From Terfezia claveryi (taxonomy: Eukaryota; Ascomycota; Pezizomycetes; Pezizales; Pezizaceae), in NCBI GenBank assembly GCA_015179025.1, contig WHUX01000065.1, forward strand, positions 62,001 through 126,000: a DNA stretch of 64,000 nt. Direction: 5' to 3'. The notes beneath the pieces were generated by a model, which did not search any database, was not told the origin of the DNA, and saw nothing but the letters and a program-made list of their open reading frames with translations. The position numbers and the translations under genes are program-made. This document shows, piece after piece, positions 23,301 through 35,168 of this stretch; within the stretch, counting starts at the first letter, position 1; every line of letters begins with the position of its first letter.

Positions 23301-25940
23301 GCTGTAGGCGGAGACCACGCAGACGATGTCCTGTGGAGTAATCAATCTTGATGCACAGCACAGAGGTTTTCAATGAGGTGGAGGGTTGTTTCCCTCTAGT
23401 AGTCTGCTGGACCCATCTCACATAGTTATAAATTGCCTGAGAAGCTTGCCAGAAGCCTGGGTGAGTGGGTTGCAAGTTCAGGGGAAAACAATGCCTGCTG
23501 TTGACACACCTCTTAGGTTAACGTTAACGCTCACGAAGATGATATAATTAGTGGACTGCAGCCTACCGCTCCTCATACCCAGGTCACATTCCATAACACG
23601 GAGGATTAAAGTGATCGAGGCCAAGAATCTGGTATGGTTACAATTCGTGAACATGTTATTGCACTTGAAATATGGCCTAGGCCCTCAGGCCACGGCGACA
23701 GTATCAATTCAAAACTCATATCCATAGCCAGCCAGGACACAAAGAATTCCAGGGTACATGCACACGTATACGGGCGCAAGACTAAGGAGCGAAGCCTGAT
23801 GGGGATTCGGAAACCCGCATGCCCGAACGAACTAAAAGCGCAGTGGGGCAGTTAGCTCAACGAGATTGAATAGTGGAATTGCCGCACTGTACAGTAAATC
23901 AGCTTCCCCATCTAAACCACACTCCGATACAAATATCTCCATTGTTGACCTCTTGACTAACCGTCACTGCCTCTCGTTTGGCCAGATGTCAAAGTCACAT
24001 GCAGATTGATTCAAAATATTACTGAGTTGCAGGCAGAACTGCCAGCAAGAAATGTATACTGTGCGGTACCTAGGTTCAAACATATATTCACTATCAAAAG
24101 TACCCAAAGGTCACCCCTGCCTGGTTCAGTACGCTAGACTCTCGGGCTCAGTATTTAGTCAGACTATACAGCCTCCACAATCAGATTTCAATTCATCACG
24201 GAATTCGCTGCCTTGGTATCAATTGCGGGACAAAAGCCTAAGGTGTGCCACTAATGTATTATGGTAGTTAGTATAGTAATGACAGGCTCCTGCTGAGCCT
24301 AGCCGCGGGGGAGTCCCACCTTCTGGAGAGCACTGCTCTAGGATGCATCAAACCACTTCCACCACAAATGAAATGCTTCCGTTATTGGGACGATGGGTCA
24401 AAGCTCATGTTTGATTTACAGTGCATGGTTTTAATTCCGCCAAAGTTGCAATGCAGATTGTCCCCCAGCTTTGAATTTTCTAACAACGTTGATTAGCATC
24501 CTAAAAAGCCAGACTAGTCACCAACCAGCTACCTATCCAATAACTCACGCTGGAGTATAATGCTTTTTGCTGATTCTCTTTCGACATAGGTGAGGTTGAC
24601 GAGACAATCAATCAATCAATCGTGTCTTTCACGGTGTAAGACTATCGGGCTCGAGGCCAATGGGGAAATGAATCCATAACCCCGAGCATCGATATCGAGG
24701 ACAAGAGCTCCAAGTACCGTGACCCAATTGTTATTCTAGTACTAACCCTGTGCAGGCTTATGCATGCACATTGCAGGGCAAGTGTCAGGGAACTTAGACC
24801 GGGAACTAGGTATCACATTGACTAAGACATGTCACGCATTCGAATATCAAAGTAAGTGAGACAACCCAGCATAAGGTTGATTCCTACAAGAATTGATCGA
24901 AGATGAGACTGGTGGTTTTACCATGTCACATTTGGAGTTTTTTGGATGATGATTCCAACGAGCTATAAATTTAAGGTCTCATATTCGACTACTATCCCAG
25001 GCACCCTAGTATAGTACGAGACTAAGCAAAGCACGATGTTCTGTATCCCACTACGGTACTGACAACACGTCAAAAGCAACCAGACCAGGGATTTTCAAAA
25101 CTTGACCACCCAGGCGTCAAAAAGACCCAAACCTTCTTGCCCCAATCGATGCCATACAATTGGCAGTCAAGGTTCAGCCACACAACGTGATACATACAGG
25201 GAGGGGGGGAAGAGATTGCTAGCGTTGTGTACTGAGCTCTATATTCACTTGCGCATTTCTGAAGGAGTTTTGTACAAAATAGATAGAACCTTGGACAAAC
25301 CTCCAACAAGCTAACATCTTTCCTTTGGGTTTGTCCTCCAGAGTTTTTTTGGGAGGAATATAAAAAAAAAAGATTAAAATAAAATAACCAGCACTTGATT
25401 ATTGTGATTATTGTGACTCGGCCAATTTTTTTTTTTCATTCAGCCTGGACAGGTTGGGTTTTGGTTTTGGTTTGTTTATGGAGTTTATTTAGATCTCGCA
25501 GGCCACTACATATACCAAGCTACTTGATATTTTTTTTTTTTTTTTTTCTTCTTTCGTTCTTTCTTTTCTTTTCTTCTTTATTGAGGCCAGGTCAGGGGAA
25601 ACTGTCTTCGTACCCTACCGTAGACTATTTACCTAGTAATTAAAATCTGTCTCGGAAATTCCCCCCACCCCCCTCCCCACAACCCAACCTTTCAAGCCTG
25701 ACAGTTTTAATGCAAGACAGTTTTTCTTGCAGGGATCTCACAAAAATTTTTTTAGAAGTAAGGGTAAATATCTTTCCACCATTTTTCCTTCCACCTCCAT
25801 GGCAGTCACGTTTTGGCGCAACGTTTAGATTCTATTCCCCTTTCCCTGCCCTCACCTCCACCTCCAAAAAATATATATATATCTATATAAGTAATTTCTT
25901 GCCAATTGCATCTTATTTGCATCTATCTAGCTATTTATTT
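20341..25940. other. Gene-free intergenic region
   Basis: No credible gene. A minus-strand ORF at 21460-21762 has somewhat protein-like composition (PFKLPDLWLDADGFFVEW), and the upstream ORF has a GTGAGC donor, but I could not build a convincing spliced model. A short CAAT tetranucleotide run lies at about 24609-24621. From about 25330 to 25980 the DNA becomes rich in T and A runs. Confidence 0.5.
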
Positions 25941-25952
25941 ATTTATTTAAAT

Positions 25953-26610
25953 TTTTTTCCTTTTTTATTTTTTACATACAAATAAAATAAAATAAAAATT
26001 TTTCAGTACCTACGTACATACCTAGTTACTCGAGTTATTCAGTAGCGCTATCACATACATATGCAATGGGACACGTAGATCATAAGCCAAGGCTGACGTG
26101 AAACATAATCAATTTGAGCGCCAAGCTTATCTATTCAATGAGTATGTACAAGTAAAAAAACTATTGAATCTAGAAAGTCAGGTAAGATATTTTTTAGTGA
26201 TGTCACAGAAGATCATGTGGTGGATTATAAACTCACTTTACTGGGCCGGGACGGTGACTGGAACACAGTCTCTGAGGCATTGGCTTTGGAGGCCCATAAC
26301 CGAGTTGTAGTTTCTGGACCGGTTGCTGCCTTTCAGATACCGCCTGGGCATTTGCAGCTATATTCACGAGCAGCACTTGTGGATGTTTCCTTGATGGCAT
26401 TATGGATGGTAATTACAGTACATTTCAACCTTAGTCTAGACGTTCACATAACAGTGAGCACGGGCATGTCTCGTGAGATCCTAAAACCCGCATAGGTATG
26501 TCGTTCACATTGCATATGTATGTGATAGCGCTAGGTACTGAGTAGGTACGGTACTTGAAAAATTTTATTTTATTTTATTTGTATGTAAAAAAATAAAAAA
26601 GGAAAAAAAA
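25953..26610. repeat. Large inverted repeat (about 105-bp arms, about 440-bp spacer)
   Basis: The left arm (about 25953-26067) reads from a T-rich end, through ACATACAAATAAAATAAAAT, to GCGCTATCACATACATATGC. The right arm (about 26508-26610) is its imperfect reverse complement, from GCATATGTATGTGATAGCGC to TTTGTATGTAAAAAAATAAA. The outer AT-rich third and the innermost 25 bp match almost perfectly, while the middle has small indels. The spacer holds ORFs of 70 and 92 residues without recognisable domains. It may be a MITE-like or foldback element; no target-site duplication was established. Confidence 0.8.
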
Positions 26611-26784
26611 AAAAAAAAAAAAAAAAAATAGATCAAAATGCAGCTTCTCCAAAACGGTTAGAAAAGGAAATGTTCTTATTATTTATTTAGTGTGACAAAC
26701 ATACCTAGGTACCTAGTTCTAAATAGGTTTTGTTAAGTTTTACGATACATAGGTACTCCAAGCCTCCTCAAAAAAAATAAAATA

Positions 26785-26815
<31 letters not shown>

Positions 26816-26850
26816 GAAAAAAACGAGTCTTTCATATCACAAACATCAAT

Positions 26851-26898
<48 letters not shown>
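26785..26898. repeat. AAT and ACT trinucleotide microsatellites
   Basis: An (AAT)n tract at about 26785-26813 is followed at about 26852-26898 by an (ACT)n tract of roughly 15 units. Both lie in a low-complexity, gene-free stretch upstream of an A-run at about 27133-27152. Confidence 0.9.
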
Positions 26899-27555
26899 CA
26901 CTACTGCTACTAACTACTAACTACTATCACAACTCCCGGCCCCCACAGGGCCAGGAGGGGAAGGGGCCAGGCGAACGACGTGTGATACTCGAAATTCAAC
27001 CACACACAAACTTTCAATATCGAGGAGGCTATCTATCACATATATATTTACATCCCCCCCACCTCTAACCCCCTCCGCTTTCCTTCAGGTAACATTCTGT
27101 TACGTTATATTAAAGCCATATATCAAAAACCAAAAAAAAAAAAAAAAAAAAACCCTGATCTCGTGCATGTTTAGAAAGCCTTACTCTACCTAGCTTGCTT
27201 TCACCAATAGCCTTCTTCCCATCTTCTACCGCTCGCATAATTCGTTATATATCCGGCAAATAAAAACTTATACAACCCGGCAAGCGCAGACGCAGAAGCA
27301 AAACATTATCCTTCCTACCTCAGTTTCGTTATAACCTGCATAGCCGAACAATAACCGCAGAGCGACATAGATATTCCATTTAGAACCGCAAAAATGAAAA
27401 GCATATATGGCCATCTTCTTATTCCCACCAATAGGTATCAAAGTAATACATTCTTCCTTCTCTATGTAGGGGATACCTGCGGCACATAAACGCCCAACCG
27501 CAGCCACAGACGCAGCACGCCGCAGGAACTCCTTCTCAACCACAGAAATGCATCC

Positions 27556-30286
27556 TTACCTCCTCTTATCCGCCACCTTCCTACACTCAATCCACATCCT
27601 CCTCGCCCAATCCACCTCCGCCGCAAACCCAGCGCACACCTCCCCCATATCAGCAGCACAAGCCCCAACAATATTCCCGTCCGGGGCCGACCCCGGCCCC
27701 AACTCCACCACCCCAGCCCACATAACATCCACCCCCGTCGGCCTCGACATCTCCCCCGCCACGAGCGTGCGCGTAATATCCACGTAAACTTTCTTCAACT
27801 TACTACTAGTGCTCGCACTGCCCTTTCCATTACCGCCAATAAACAGCGGTACCCCTCCACCTGCACTTTCCCTACCACTAACCCCCCCACTTTCAGTCTC
27901 ACCACCAATCTCCCCTCCCCCAGCTATAGCACTCGCTGTAGTCGAAAACGTAATCTTGACCACTCCACCCCCCAGCATAACCGTCCCATCCTCGTCTTCT
28001 TCCTCCTCCACCCCAACCCCACCATCATCATCCTGTGATTGGGGCCGTGACTTCCCCCGCGAGCCAAGCACGCCCCCCCGAGGCACAACCATAAACACAA
28101 ACCTCCCATCGGCATACACCTCCGCCCGATACCACTCCCACCTGGACCTCATTCCCATCTGCCCCAACTGCATGTTCCTCGCCCTCGCCACTCCATTTCC
28201 ACTCCCATTCGGGGAATTCAACCCCTCAATCCTAACCACGACCGTCCCGCGCCGCACAATCCCAATAAACTTACTCGCAAACGCGGCCACACGGAGGTGT
28301 TTTTGTGGGAGCTCCGAGAGCAAGTAGACGCTTTCCCTCGCTCGTGTTGATTCCGTTATGTTATTGCCTTCATCAGTAGTCCCCTGTCTGGGGTGTACTA
28401 TGACCATCGTATACGAATACTTCCCCGAGTCCCCATTCCCCGCCCCCGATCCAGGGATGATAGTATACAAATCCCTCTTCCCCTTAAGATCCAGATGGAT
28501 ATACCCCAATTGATCCTCGCCTGTCGGGGGGGAAATAGTCACCACCCCACCACCTCCTCTCGATCCCCCCTTTCCCACCCCGGATTTTAGGTTATGCTTC
28601 AGATACGGAAGATGTGCCAGGTTGAGTGGGTATCTTCGTTCTAAGCTCGCTGGGGAAGGGGTGTGGTGGGATTTTCGGGGTAGGCGGGGTAAGGGGAATT
28701 TGGGCGTGGTTGGCTGTGTGGTTTGGGTGGAGATGTTGACTAGACTGGGATGAGATGTTGAGGACGGATCTTCAGAGCGGTCGCGTTGGTGATCGAGCCA
28801 GTCTTCGACTCTATCGAAGCGCTGGAGGGAGCGTTTTGCGGGCGCAGGGGGGTTTGAACGGGTTGACGCGGGGTGAGGTGGAGGATTGCGGTTGATGTTG
28901 CTAGTTCTCGGGGGACGTGTCGCCCGCCGCTTTGATTTCGAGAGTGGGGTTGGCGGAATTTGATTCTTGTCGACTACGTATATTCACAGATGAATTAGAA
29001 TATAGAAATAATAATAATTTGGCAGATAACTCACGCTGAAACTGCCCTTCTCTCCTTCCCTTTCTCACGGCCCCATCCCTCATCATCACCGTATCCACAC
29101 CCCGTTTTTCATTCACCCACTCCCCCGCCGCCCGCTGGGGATTCACCCCACTACTACCTTTACTCGCAATACTCCCGGCCACCTTTATCGCTCCCACAAA
29201 CTCACTCCCGCTAACACTCTCTCCGATGGGCACGGGCGAGGTTTCGTCCTGATTCCTGGCTGCAAATCTCCCCATTTGTACATCAATATCCTCCCCCACA
29301 TCAAGGACCTGAGAATGCCACCCAAACGCCCTCTCAAGGACTTTTTTCTTGTGAGAGATCTTCTGGTGAGTGAAATGCCGGCGGAGATTGCGAGTTGCAG
29401 TGCCAGTGGTGTATGTTGGCTCCCCTTCCTCTTCTTCCTCCGAAACCTCTCCCTGATGGGCAACATACAAGCTTCCACCCTGCCCCTCATCCTCCCGTAA
29501 TATCTTCCTAACCTTCTCCCTCACCACACTCTCATCCGCAGTAGTACACATTCCCTTTACCAACCTCGTTACATCCCCAATTCCAGCTCCTACTTCTCTT
29601 TCCACCATTGACACCCTCCCTTTCATGCTCCCTTTTACTCCCTTTGCCTTCCCATTGCCAGGACGCAGACTTGACCGTGACCCTACTCGCGCAGGCGACC
29701 CAACCCTCTTCTCCTTGAGCTGTTTCTCCCGTTCCCGCAATGCAGCCGATGTATTAAGCAACACCCGTCTGCGGAGCTCTCCGGACAAGCTAGGCCGTTT
29801 TATAGTGGGGAGATGGAGAGGCTGTGGGACTTGTATAACTGCCTTTTCTGCGGAGGTGGCTCCTTTGGATGAACATATAGTCGTAGAGGATATCCCTGCT
29901 AATGTAGTCCTCCCTCGCACTCCCCCCCTCTCCCGTGGGGCATCACTCATCGTTCCACCTCCATCCCCTGTCATTTCCAGCATCCCGCTCATACCTATAG
30001 CCCGTGACCCTACCCGCCGTGCTAATTTCGCTCCATCTCCACCTCCCCAACTTCCCCCACTGCCCCTATTCCCCGCCCCAACCCCAACTCCAGGCCCCGA
30101 TCCTCTCCCAACAAGCCTCGACGTCGACTCCGGGAATCTCGCTATCGGCACACTCGCATCCACTTGTAACACCGCATCCTCCTCAAGCCTATTGCGATGC
30201 TGTCGATGAGGGACCTCCTTAAGTAGCTGAACTAGCAGGGAGGGGTTGTGCTGTCTCGTGCTGGGATCTGGGGGAGTTGCTGCCAT
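27556..30286 (-). CDS. Two-exon protein of unknown function (about 889 residues)
   Basis: Two minus-strand frames are joined by a 61-nt intron (28974-29034, GTGAGT donor, TAG acceptor). Exon 1 is 29035-30286 from an ATG at 30286; exon 2 is 27556-28973. Without splicing the first frame stops shortly after the intron. With splicing the second frame is open through a stretch that otherwise has no start codon, so one gene is better supported than two. Residues 1-260 are disordered and rich in G, R and S. A helical and acidic segment with SEEEEEGEP lies near residue 300, followed by HFTHQKISHKKKVLERAFGW. The C-terminal third (after about residue 530) looks folded, with LNLAHLPYLKHNLK, GYIHLDLKGKRDLYTI, LRVAAFASKFIGIVRRGTVV and WYRAEVYADGRFVFMVVP, interrupted by glycine-rich loops. 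I recognise no family. Confidence 0.8.
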
Positions 30287-30895
30287 CTATTTTTACTCTG
30301 TTTTATGAAAGTGGAATGGCCTCGCGCACCACAAGCAAATCTACTTGTGCTTAGAGAGGCCAATAATATGGAACTCACGAGAGAGAGGGAGGGGGACGCG
30401 TGATGCTCGCTGATATCGGTGCCTCTTGGGGGCACGTGGGTGCCACTGGTGGAACGCGTTGTTTCGCGTGGTTGGTTTACACAGCGTCAGAGTATCGCTC
30501 GATATATATCAAATATACGGACCGTTCCATACTTCATATTTCATCGAGTACCATCACAGTAAAAACATTCTGGAGTGAGCTCACACAACAAAGTACAGTA
30601 CTTGTTTTCATTTTCTTGACCCATAACTCTCAGATTAATCTCTAGAGTATAAACGTACGTACTTGATTCGTGAAACAAAAAACTGGAACATGCAACAGTA
30701 ACGTAGCCAAAAGAAAGAAAAAAAAAAGAAACTAAAAAAAAGAAACTAAAAGCACATCTCACAAAGCTGCAAGAAATAAATTCGTGAAGCATTTAAACCT
30801 GGTTATAAAAATACACTGAGCTGAGAAGGCAGAAGAGAAGACTCATCAAAACCCCGCCAACATACTACCTTCTCCCCGTACCCCTTATTCAACGC

Positions 30896-31900
30896 CTAAG
30901 CCGCAGTGCCAAATCGATTCTTCCTCTTCTCGGCCTTCTCCCTCTCAGCCGGGTCATCTAACACACTCTTTATCGCCGGTGTGCCTCCCGTCTTCCTTTG
31001 CTGGTTATTAGCACCCCCATTCCTCCTATCACCACCACCACCTTGTCTTCTCTGTCCCCGGTCCCCATGAAACCTGGTCCTCTTTTGCATACTCCCCCTC
31101 CCCCCAGAACTCCCGTGCTCACCAGCCCTCTTCCCTTTCCTCTCTGGCAATGCTTGATCAAGACCCTTAACCCCAACCGTTGACTCTGCATCCCCAGTCG
31201 TACCCGCACCACCACCACCAAACCTGGCCGCTCGTTCTAATTTCTTAAGTGACTCCGCTGCATTAGGGTCCGCTTTCTCAGCACCAAATCTCGCCGCGCG
31301 AGCCTTCCTCTTCTCGAGCTCAGCTTCCAACGGTGTCGGTGCAAGACCCGCAGTGAAAGTAGGTTCTGTTGCAGCTGGCTTTACTTCAGCTTCTGGTTTA
31401 GCCGGTGTCTCCTCCACATTCGCCTCCGCAGCCGCCTCTTTCAAATTTTCACCCCTGGCTTTCTTATTATCGGGTTTTTTCGTCGACGGTAAATCGGTGA
31501 ACTGTTCCGCTAGACGCTTAAACGTAAAGGGTTTCTTCCCGTCTTTGGCTGTTTCTTCCCCCGTCTTCGACTCCCCTGTGCCTACAGTCTCAGTCGCCGT
31601 CTCCACCACACTGGCGCTCGTAACATCGGGTTTTGCTGGGGTAGATTTAGCAGATTTTGTTCCAGTGGCAGCGGTATCGTCCTCATCCCAGTTGATTTCA
31701 TATTCTTCTGCAGAGGGGAGGTGGGCTGTCGGATCAGCGACTGGAGTTGGTTCTGGTGCAGCCGGTGCAACTTGGTCTGCATCGCGATCGGAAACCTCGA
31801 GGCGGGCTATTAACTCCTCCTTTTTGCCATTTGTGGGAAGCTTGCGCTTGGAAAGAAGTTCCCTGAGGTCATTCACGCGGAGAGATGAGTAGGTTGTCAT
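30896..31900 (-). CDS. THO1: SAP-domain mRNP assembly protein, Tho1/CIP29-like
   Basis: An uninterrupted 334-residue frame starts at an ATG at 31900. Residues about 4-38 (SLRVNDLRELLSKRKLP, then GKKEELIARL) are a SAP motif, a short helix-turn-helix-like DNA/RNA-binding fold. After an acidic, T/A/K-rich linker, two copies of an ARAARFG or ERAARFG signature follow around residues 205-240, typical of the Tho1/MOS11/SARNP C-terminal RNA-binding segment. The end is RG/GG-rich with RRNGG, then KRKNRFG. The yeast and animal homologues bind nascent transcripts and act with the TREX/THO mRNA export machinery in the nucleus; that role is assigned by family. Length and domain order fit fungal homologues. 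It is co-oriented with its two neighbours, but nothing suggests functional linkage. Confidence 0.85.
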   Translation of the reverse strand: MTTYSSLRVNDLRELLSKRKLPTNGKKEELIARLEVSDRDADQVAPAAPEPTPVADPTAHLPSAEEYEINWDEDDTAATGTKSAKSTPAKPDVTSASVVETATETVGTGESKTGEETAKDGKKPFTFKRLAEQFTDLPSTKKPDNKKARGENLKEAAAEANVEETPAKPEAEVKPAATEPTFTAGLAPTPLEAELEKRKARAARFGAEKADPNAAESLKKLERAARFGGGGAGTTGDAESTVGVKGLDQALPERKGKRAGEHGSSGGRGSMQKRTRFHGDRGQRRQGGGGDRRNGGANNQQRKTGGTPAIKSVLDDPAEREKAEKRKNRFGTAA

Positions 31901-32234
31901 ATTTGGCGAACGAAGTGAGGACTCGAGGTAGAGATTGAGGGTGGGATAAGTGGAGTCGCGAGAAAACGCGTTTAATCGACGGTGAGCAGTCCCAAGTTAA
32001 AGTTCAAGGCGGATGGAGTATCGCACGTTCGTTTTGCGGGGTTCTGGTCGCGTAGAGGTTCTTTGAGGGACAAGGAGTTGGTCGGAGGAGAGTTGGGGGG
32101 GCCCCTTTCAGAGACGCAATGATACAGAGATAATAAGCTCTCAGTGACGCGGGACGAAAGGCTGGCGAGTTCGCTCGTGATTAAATGTGCTACTCGCGTG
32201 TGAAGAATTGGTCCCCAGTCTTGGCTCGACCGAC

Positions 32235-32340
32235 CCATTGAACGAGACAATCTCCCATTGAACAAGCGCCCATTCATTGAACAAACTCCAATTGAAACAA
32301 ATCTCCCATTGAACAAATCCCCCATTGCCATTGAACGGTT
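32235..32340. repeat. Imperfect short tandem repeat, CCCATTGAAC units
   Basis: About six imperfect copies of a 16-20 bp unit built on CCCATTGAACAAATCT lie in the intergenic space upstream of the Tho1-like gene start (31900) and downstream of the adenylating enzyme gene. Spacing is irregular and each unit keeps the ATTGAA core. It may be a satellite seed or a cluster of binding sites. Confidence 0.75.
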
Positions 32341-32750
32341 ATTCGCTATGCACATTGTAGGATATTACTCCCCTGCCCGCTGTTACAAACAACCTGAATC
32401 TCTGCCTGATACATGTGATCACGTGAATCGGGTTTCAAGGCAAGCGAATCCTGTACATAGATCTATAGATTGAAACCGCCAGAGTACAATATACACAGTA
32501 GAACCAAAATAGCCTCGTGAATCTTACATGCTTAATCCCTATGCGCAATTGCAACAGGCAGAGCTTGGATAGTCTCGATCAGAGGAGCTTGGAGTGCTCT
32601 ACTAGCTCTACTAATCAATCAGACTACTCTACCCTGTAGACAACGAAGCATTGAAGCTGATCTTTATCCTCCTATTCAGCCTCCTCGATAAATATAAGAC
32701 CCAGCTAATTAGTACATACAGTTCAGACTAAATACGGCCATGGTATCTCC

Positions 32751-34211
32751 CTACAGTCTCCTATCCACAATTTTGATCACCTTCCTCGCCAATTTCCCCT
32801 TCTCCAACCCATCATAACCCACGACTTTGACCTGCAGCTTAACCCCCTCCGACGTCACTCTATCCACGATTGCTCGCCCCAATCTCTCCTCGTACCCCAC
32901 TGGTGGAATTTGATCCGATTTTCTCACCACCCGGAACTCTAACCCCTCTGTTGAGACATTCACATGGCTATCAGCCCTAGCAGCCTCCAGTTCCTCGTCA
33001 GTGAGATGGTACACAATGACTTGCCAGTGGACAATATCCCATTCTGGTTTTTCGAAAACCCGGCGGTCAAGTTCAATGGTATTGATATATTCAGAGTCGA
33101 GGAAGAAGGAGGTGTTTGCATCCCGACCGTGCATTGTTATCCCGCAGAGGTACTCCGCGGCTTCTGGTTTGTCTTTCAATATCTCTTTTGTTCCAGCAAG
33201 TGATGAGAAGCTATGGAGACTACAGAAATCCCCTGTGCGGTACCGGACAAGGGGATTTTTAAAGCGCGTGAGTGAGGTAAGCACAAGCTCACCCACACTC
33301 GGCTCCCCCCCTTCAGGGCGGGGATTCGTGCTAGAGTCGAGAACATTCTCTTCTGGGTCGATAACCTCCACCACCATCTGCCTCCTATCAAACACAAATG
33401 ACCTCGGCGGCATAGACCTCGGAGTCTCCTCCGTATTTTCATCCCCCGCAATTCTGGTGGGGACAGTTCCAACCCAAGGCCCCGCCTCCGCACTTCCGTA
33501 AACACTTGACAGCGTCTCCACATCCAAAGCCTCTTTCAAAAACTTTTCTTGGGTTTTCGTCAACGGTTCGCTCGTAAATATCACCTTCTTCAGCTTAAAC
33601 CCCATTTTCTCCTGCCCACCTTCCCTCCTCAGCCCATACATATATCTTGCAAACTGCAATACCCGACTACTCGGTGCAGCAATCGCATTCGCCCTAAAAG
33701 TCCTCGCAATATGTGCTATATCCGCGTCAGGTGCATCAGATCCTATGGAAAGCTCCGTTGCACCGCACTGGTCAATTAGCGTCCCCGTTAGGTCCTGGCA
33801 GCGGTACATAGGGATTCCGCCGTGGAGGTTAATCACAATGTCGCTAGTCTCTATGGTTTTGAGGGTAGAGAAGAGGATAGCTGCTAGTGCACGCTGAACG
33901 CGGTTTTCAGCAGAGGAGGTAAAGAAGTAGAGGTGATTTGTGGAGGAGGAACGTGTCCCGCCAGTTGGGGAGATGTAGGTTGATTGGAGGAAGGTGGGAT
34001 CGGTGTCGCGGAGCTCTTGGAAACATTTGATGAGATGGTCTTTGTGGACGTAGGAGAATGATTGAAGGGTTAATTGGGAAATGGAATCGGAGGGATGGTT
34101 GATGAGGAGAGGCTTGTAAATGTGATGGGTTGCTGCGTGTGAGAGGATGGTGGAGAGAGAGTAGGTGGATAATGGGGGTTGTGGGATCTCTTGGGGTTTG
34201 GGTTGGGACAT
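32751..34211 (-). CDS. PaaK-like adenylate-forming enzyme (acyl/aryl-CoA ligase family)
   Basis: The ATG at 34211 gives 486 residues; a longer upstream frame has only a TTG start. ANL-superfamily motifs appear in order: a P-loop-like SPTGGTRSSSTNHL at about residues 80-95, YGSAEAGPWVG at about 237-247, RYRTGDFCS at about 322-330, a downstream HGRDANTSFFLDSEYI segment, and a lysine-containing C-terminal GKLARKVIKIVD. These serve ATP binding, adenylate formation and the second half-reaction. The arrangement resembles phenylacetate-CoA-ligase-type enzymes, which activate aromatic or other carboxylic acids with ATP. The substrate cannot be told. No carrier protein, reductase or other biosynthetic gene is adjacent, so it is a free-standing enzyme. 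All key motifs look present, so it is probably active. Confidence 0.8.
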   Translation of the reverse strand: MSQPKPQEIPQPPLSTYSLSTILSHAATHHIYKPLLINHPSDSISQLTLQSFSYVHKDHLIKCFQELRDTDPTFLQSTYISPTGGTRSSSTNHLYFFTSSAENRVQRALAAILFSTLKTIETSDIVINLHGGIPMYRCQDLTGTLIDQCGATELSIGSDAPDADIAHIARTFRANAIAAPSSRVLQFARYMYGLRREGGQEKMGFKLKKVIFTSEPLTKTQEKFLKEALDVETLSSVYGSAEAGPWVGTVPTRIAGDENTEETPRSMPPRSFVFDRRQMVVEVIDPEENVLDSSTNPRPEGGEPSVGELVLTSLTRFKNPLVRYRTGDFCSLHSFSSLAGTKEILKDKPEAAEYLCGITMHGRDANTSFFLDSEYINTIELDRRVFEKPEWDIVHWQVIVYHLTDEELEAARADSHVNVSTEGLEFRVVRKSDQIPPVGYEERLGRAIVDRVTSEGVKLQVKVVGYDGLEKGKLARKVIKIVDRRL

Positions 34212-35168
34212 TCTGAGTGAGTGAGGGGTATGGGTATAGGGTATTGGTATCCTCAAATTACAGAGATTATAATGAGAGAGGGGGGGTAAGGGGGTAAGGG
34301 TACTGCAGCAGTGGATAGAGTCTTAGAAGTATTACAGGTGCTGGTATGAATGAAAGAAGGAGGCAACAGCTGTAACTTAAGAGTGTGATATTGATATCAG
34401 AATTGAGAAGCAGTCCCATGGCAGGACCCCTGATGCCTGGATCAGATGCAGACATGAATTCGTATTAATATTGATGCAACGTTGGACGCATGCAGTAAGT
34501 TCATGTACCTACTGTAGGTATCCAAACCAGGATCGGCAATCGGCCTGAGCTTGCAGATCAGCCAGCTTACAGCAGGTAGTTATGTAGGAGACATCCCCGT
34601 CAAACAATTGTTCGCATTGTTGTAGAAATCCCCCCGCGAATGTGTGGGGGAAAGGGCGTTGATATATTTGTATATTCCATATCGGGTAGTAGGCCCTTAT
34701 TAGCTTAGACAGGAAGTAGTATTTGAATTTAACAAATTGCTTACTTAGTGGTTGAGTGCTGGAGTATGCAGTTCTCCTAGCAGTTCTCTTGGTTCGTATT
34801 GTTGATTCAAGACAAGACACGGACGCAGTCCCCCATACGAATATATAGTACCGGCGTGCCTATATTGTAGTTCTCGAGCAAGTACCAGTTCTGTAGTCTC
34901 GTTGGCGCAAGCCCCTTGATAGAGGATTAACTATGCTTTGTCATGGGCCGGTCCAGCCATAATTATCCCGGGCGCAATGTAGCCTGCATCTATTACCTTA
35001 GAGCAAGATAGCGATTCCGAGATTGGCCCTATATCTCAATAATATCTTCACACCTTGAGTATACATGTGGAGGGGTAGTGCAACCAGACTAGAGTATACA
35101 TACCTTGTTCTTGTGCCCCCACTTATACCTCCTGACCTGCTTAGCACTTTATCTCAACCAGACTACTT
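34212..35168. other. Intergenic, nothing recognised
   Basis: Short ORFs only. The first part is the promoter region of the adenylating enzyme gene, with a G-rich stretch at about 34275-34300. No repeats or RNA genes were noticed. Confidence 0.5.

Noticed and set aside
27268..27543. 91-codon minus-strand ORF as an extra 3' exon of the gene at 27556-30286
   Set aside because: It has only a GTG start and no suitable donor/acceptor pair. The upstream frame already ends in a natural stop, so it is more likely 3' untranslated sequence.
28901..29034. Two separate genes at 27.56-28.58 and 28.90-30.29 kb
   Set aside because: A GTGAGT...TAG intron joins the frames in phase, and the second frame has no ATG near its start.
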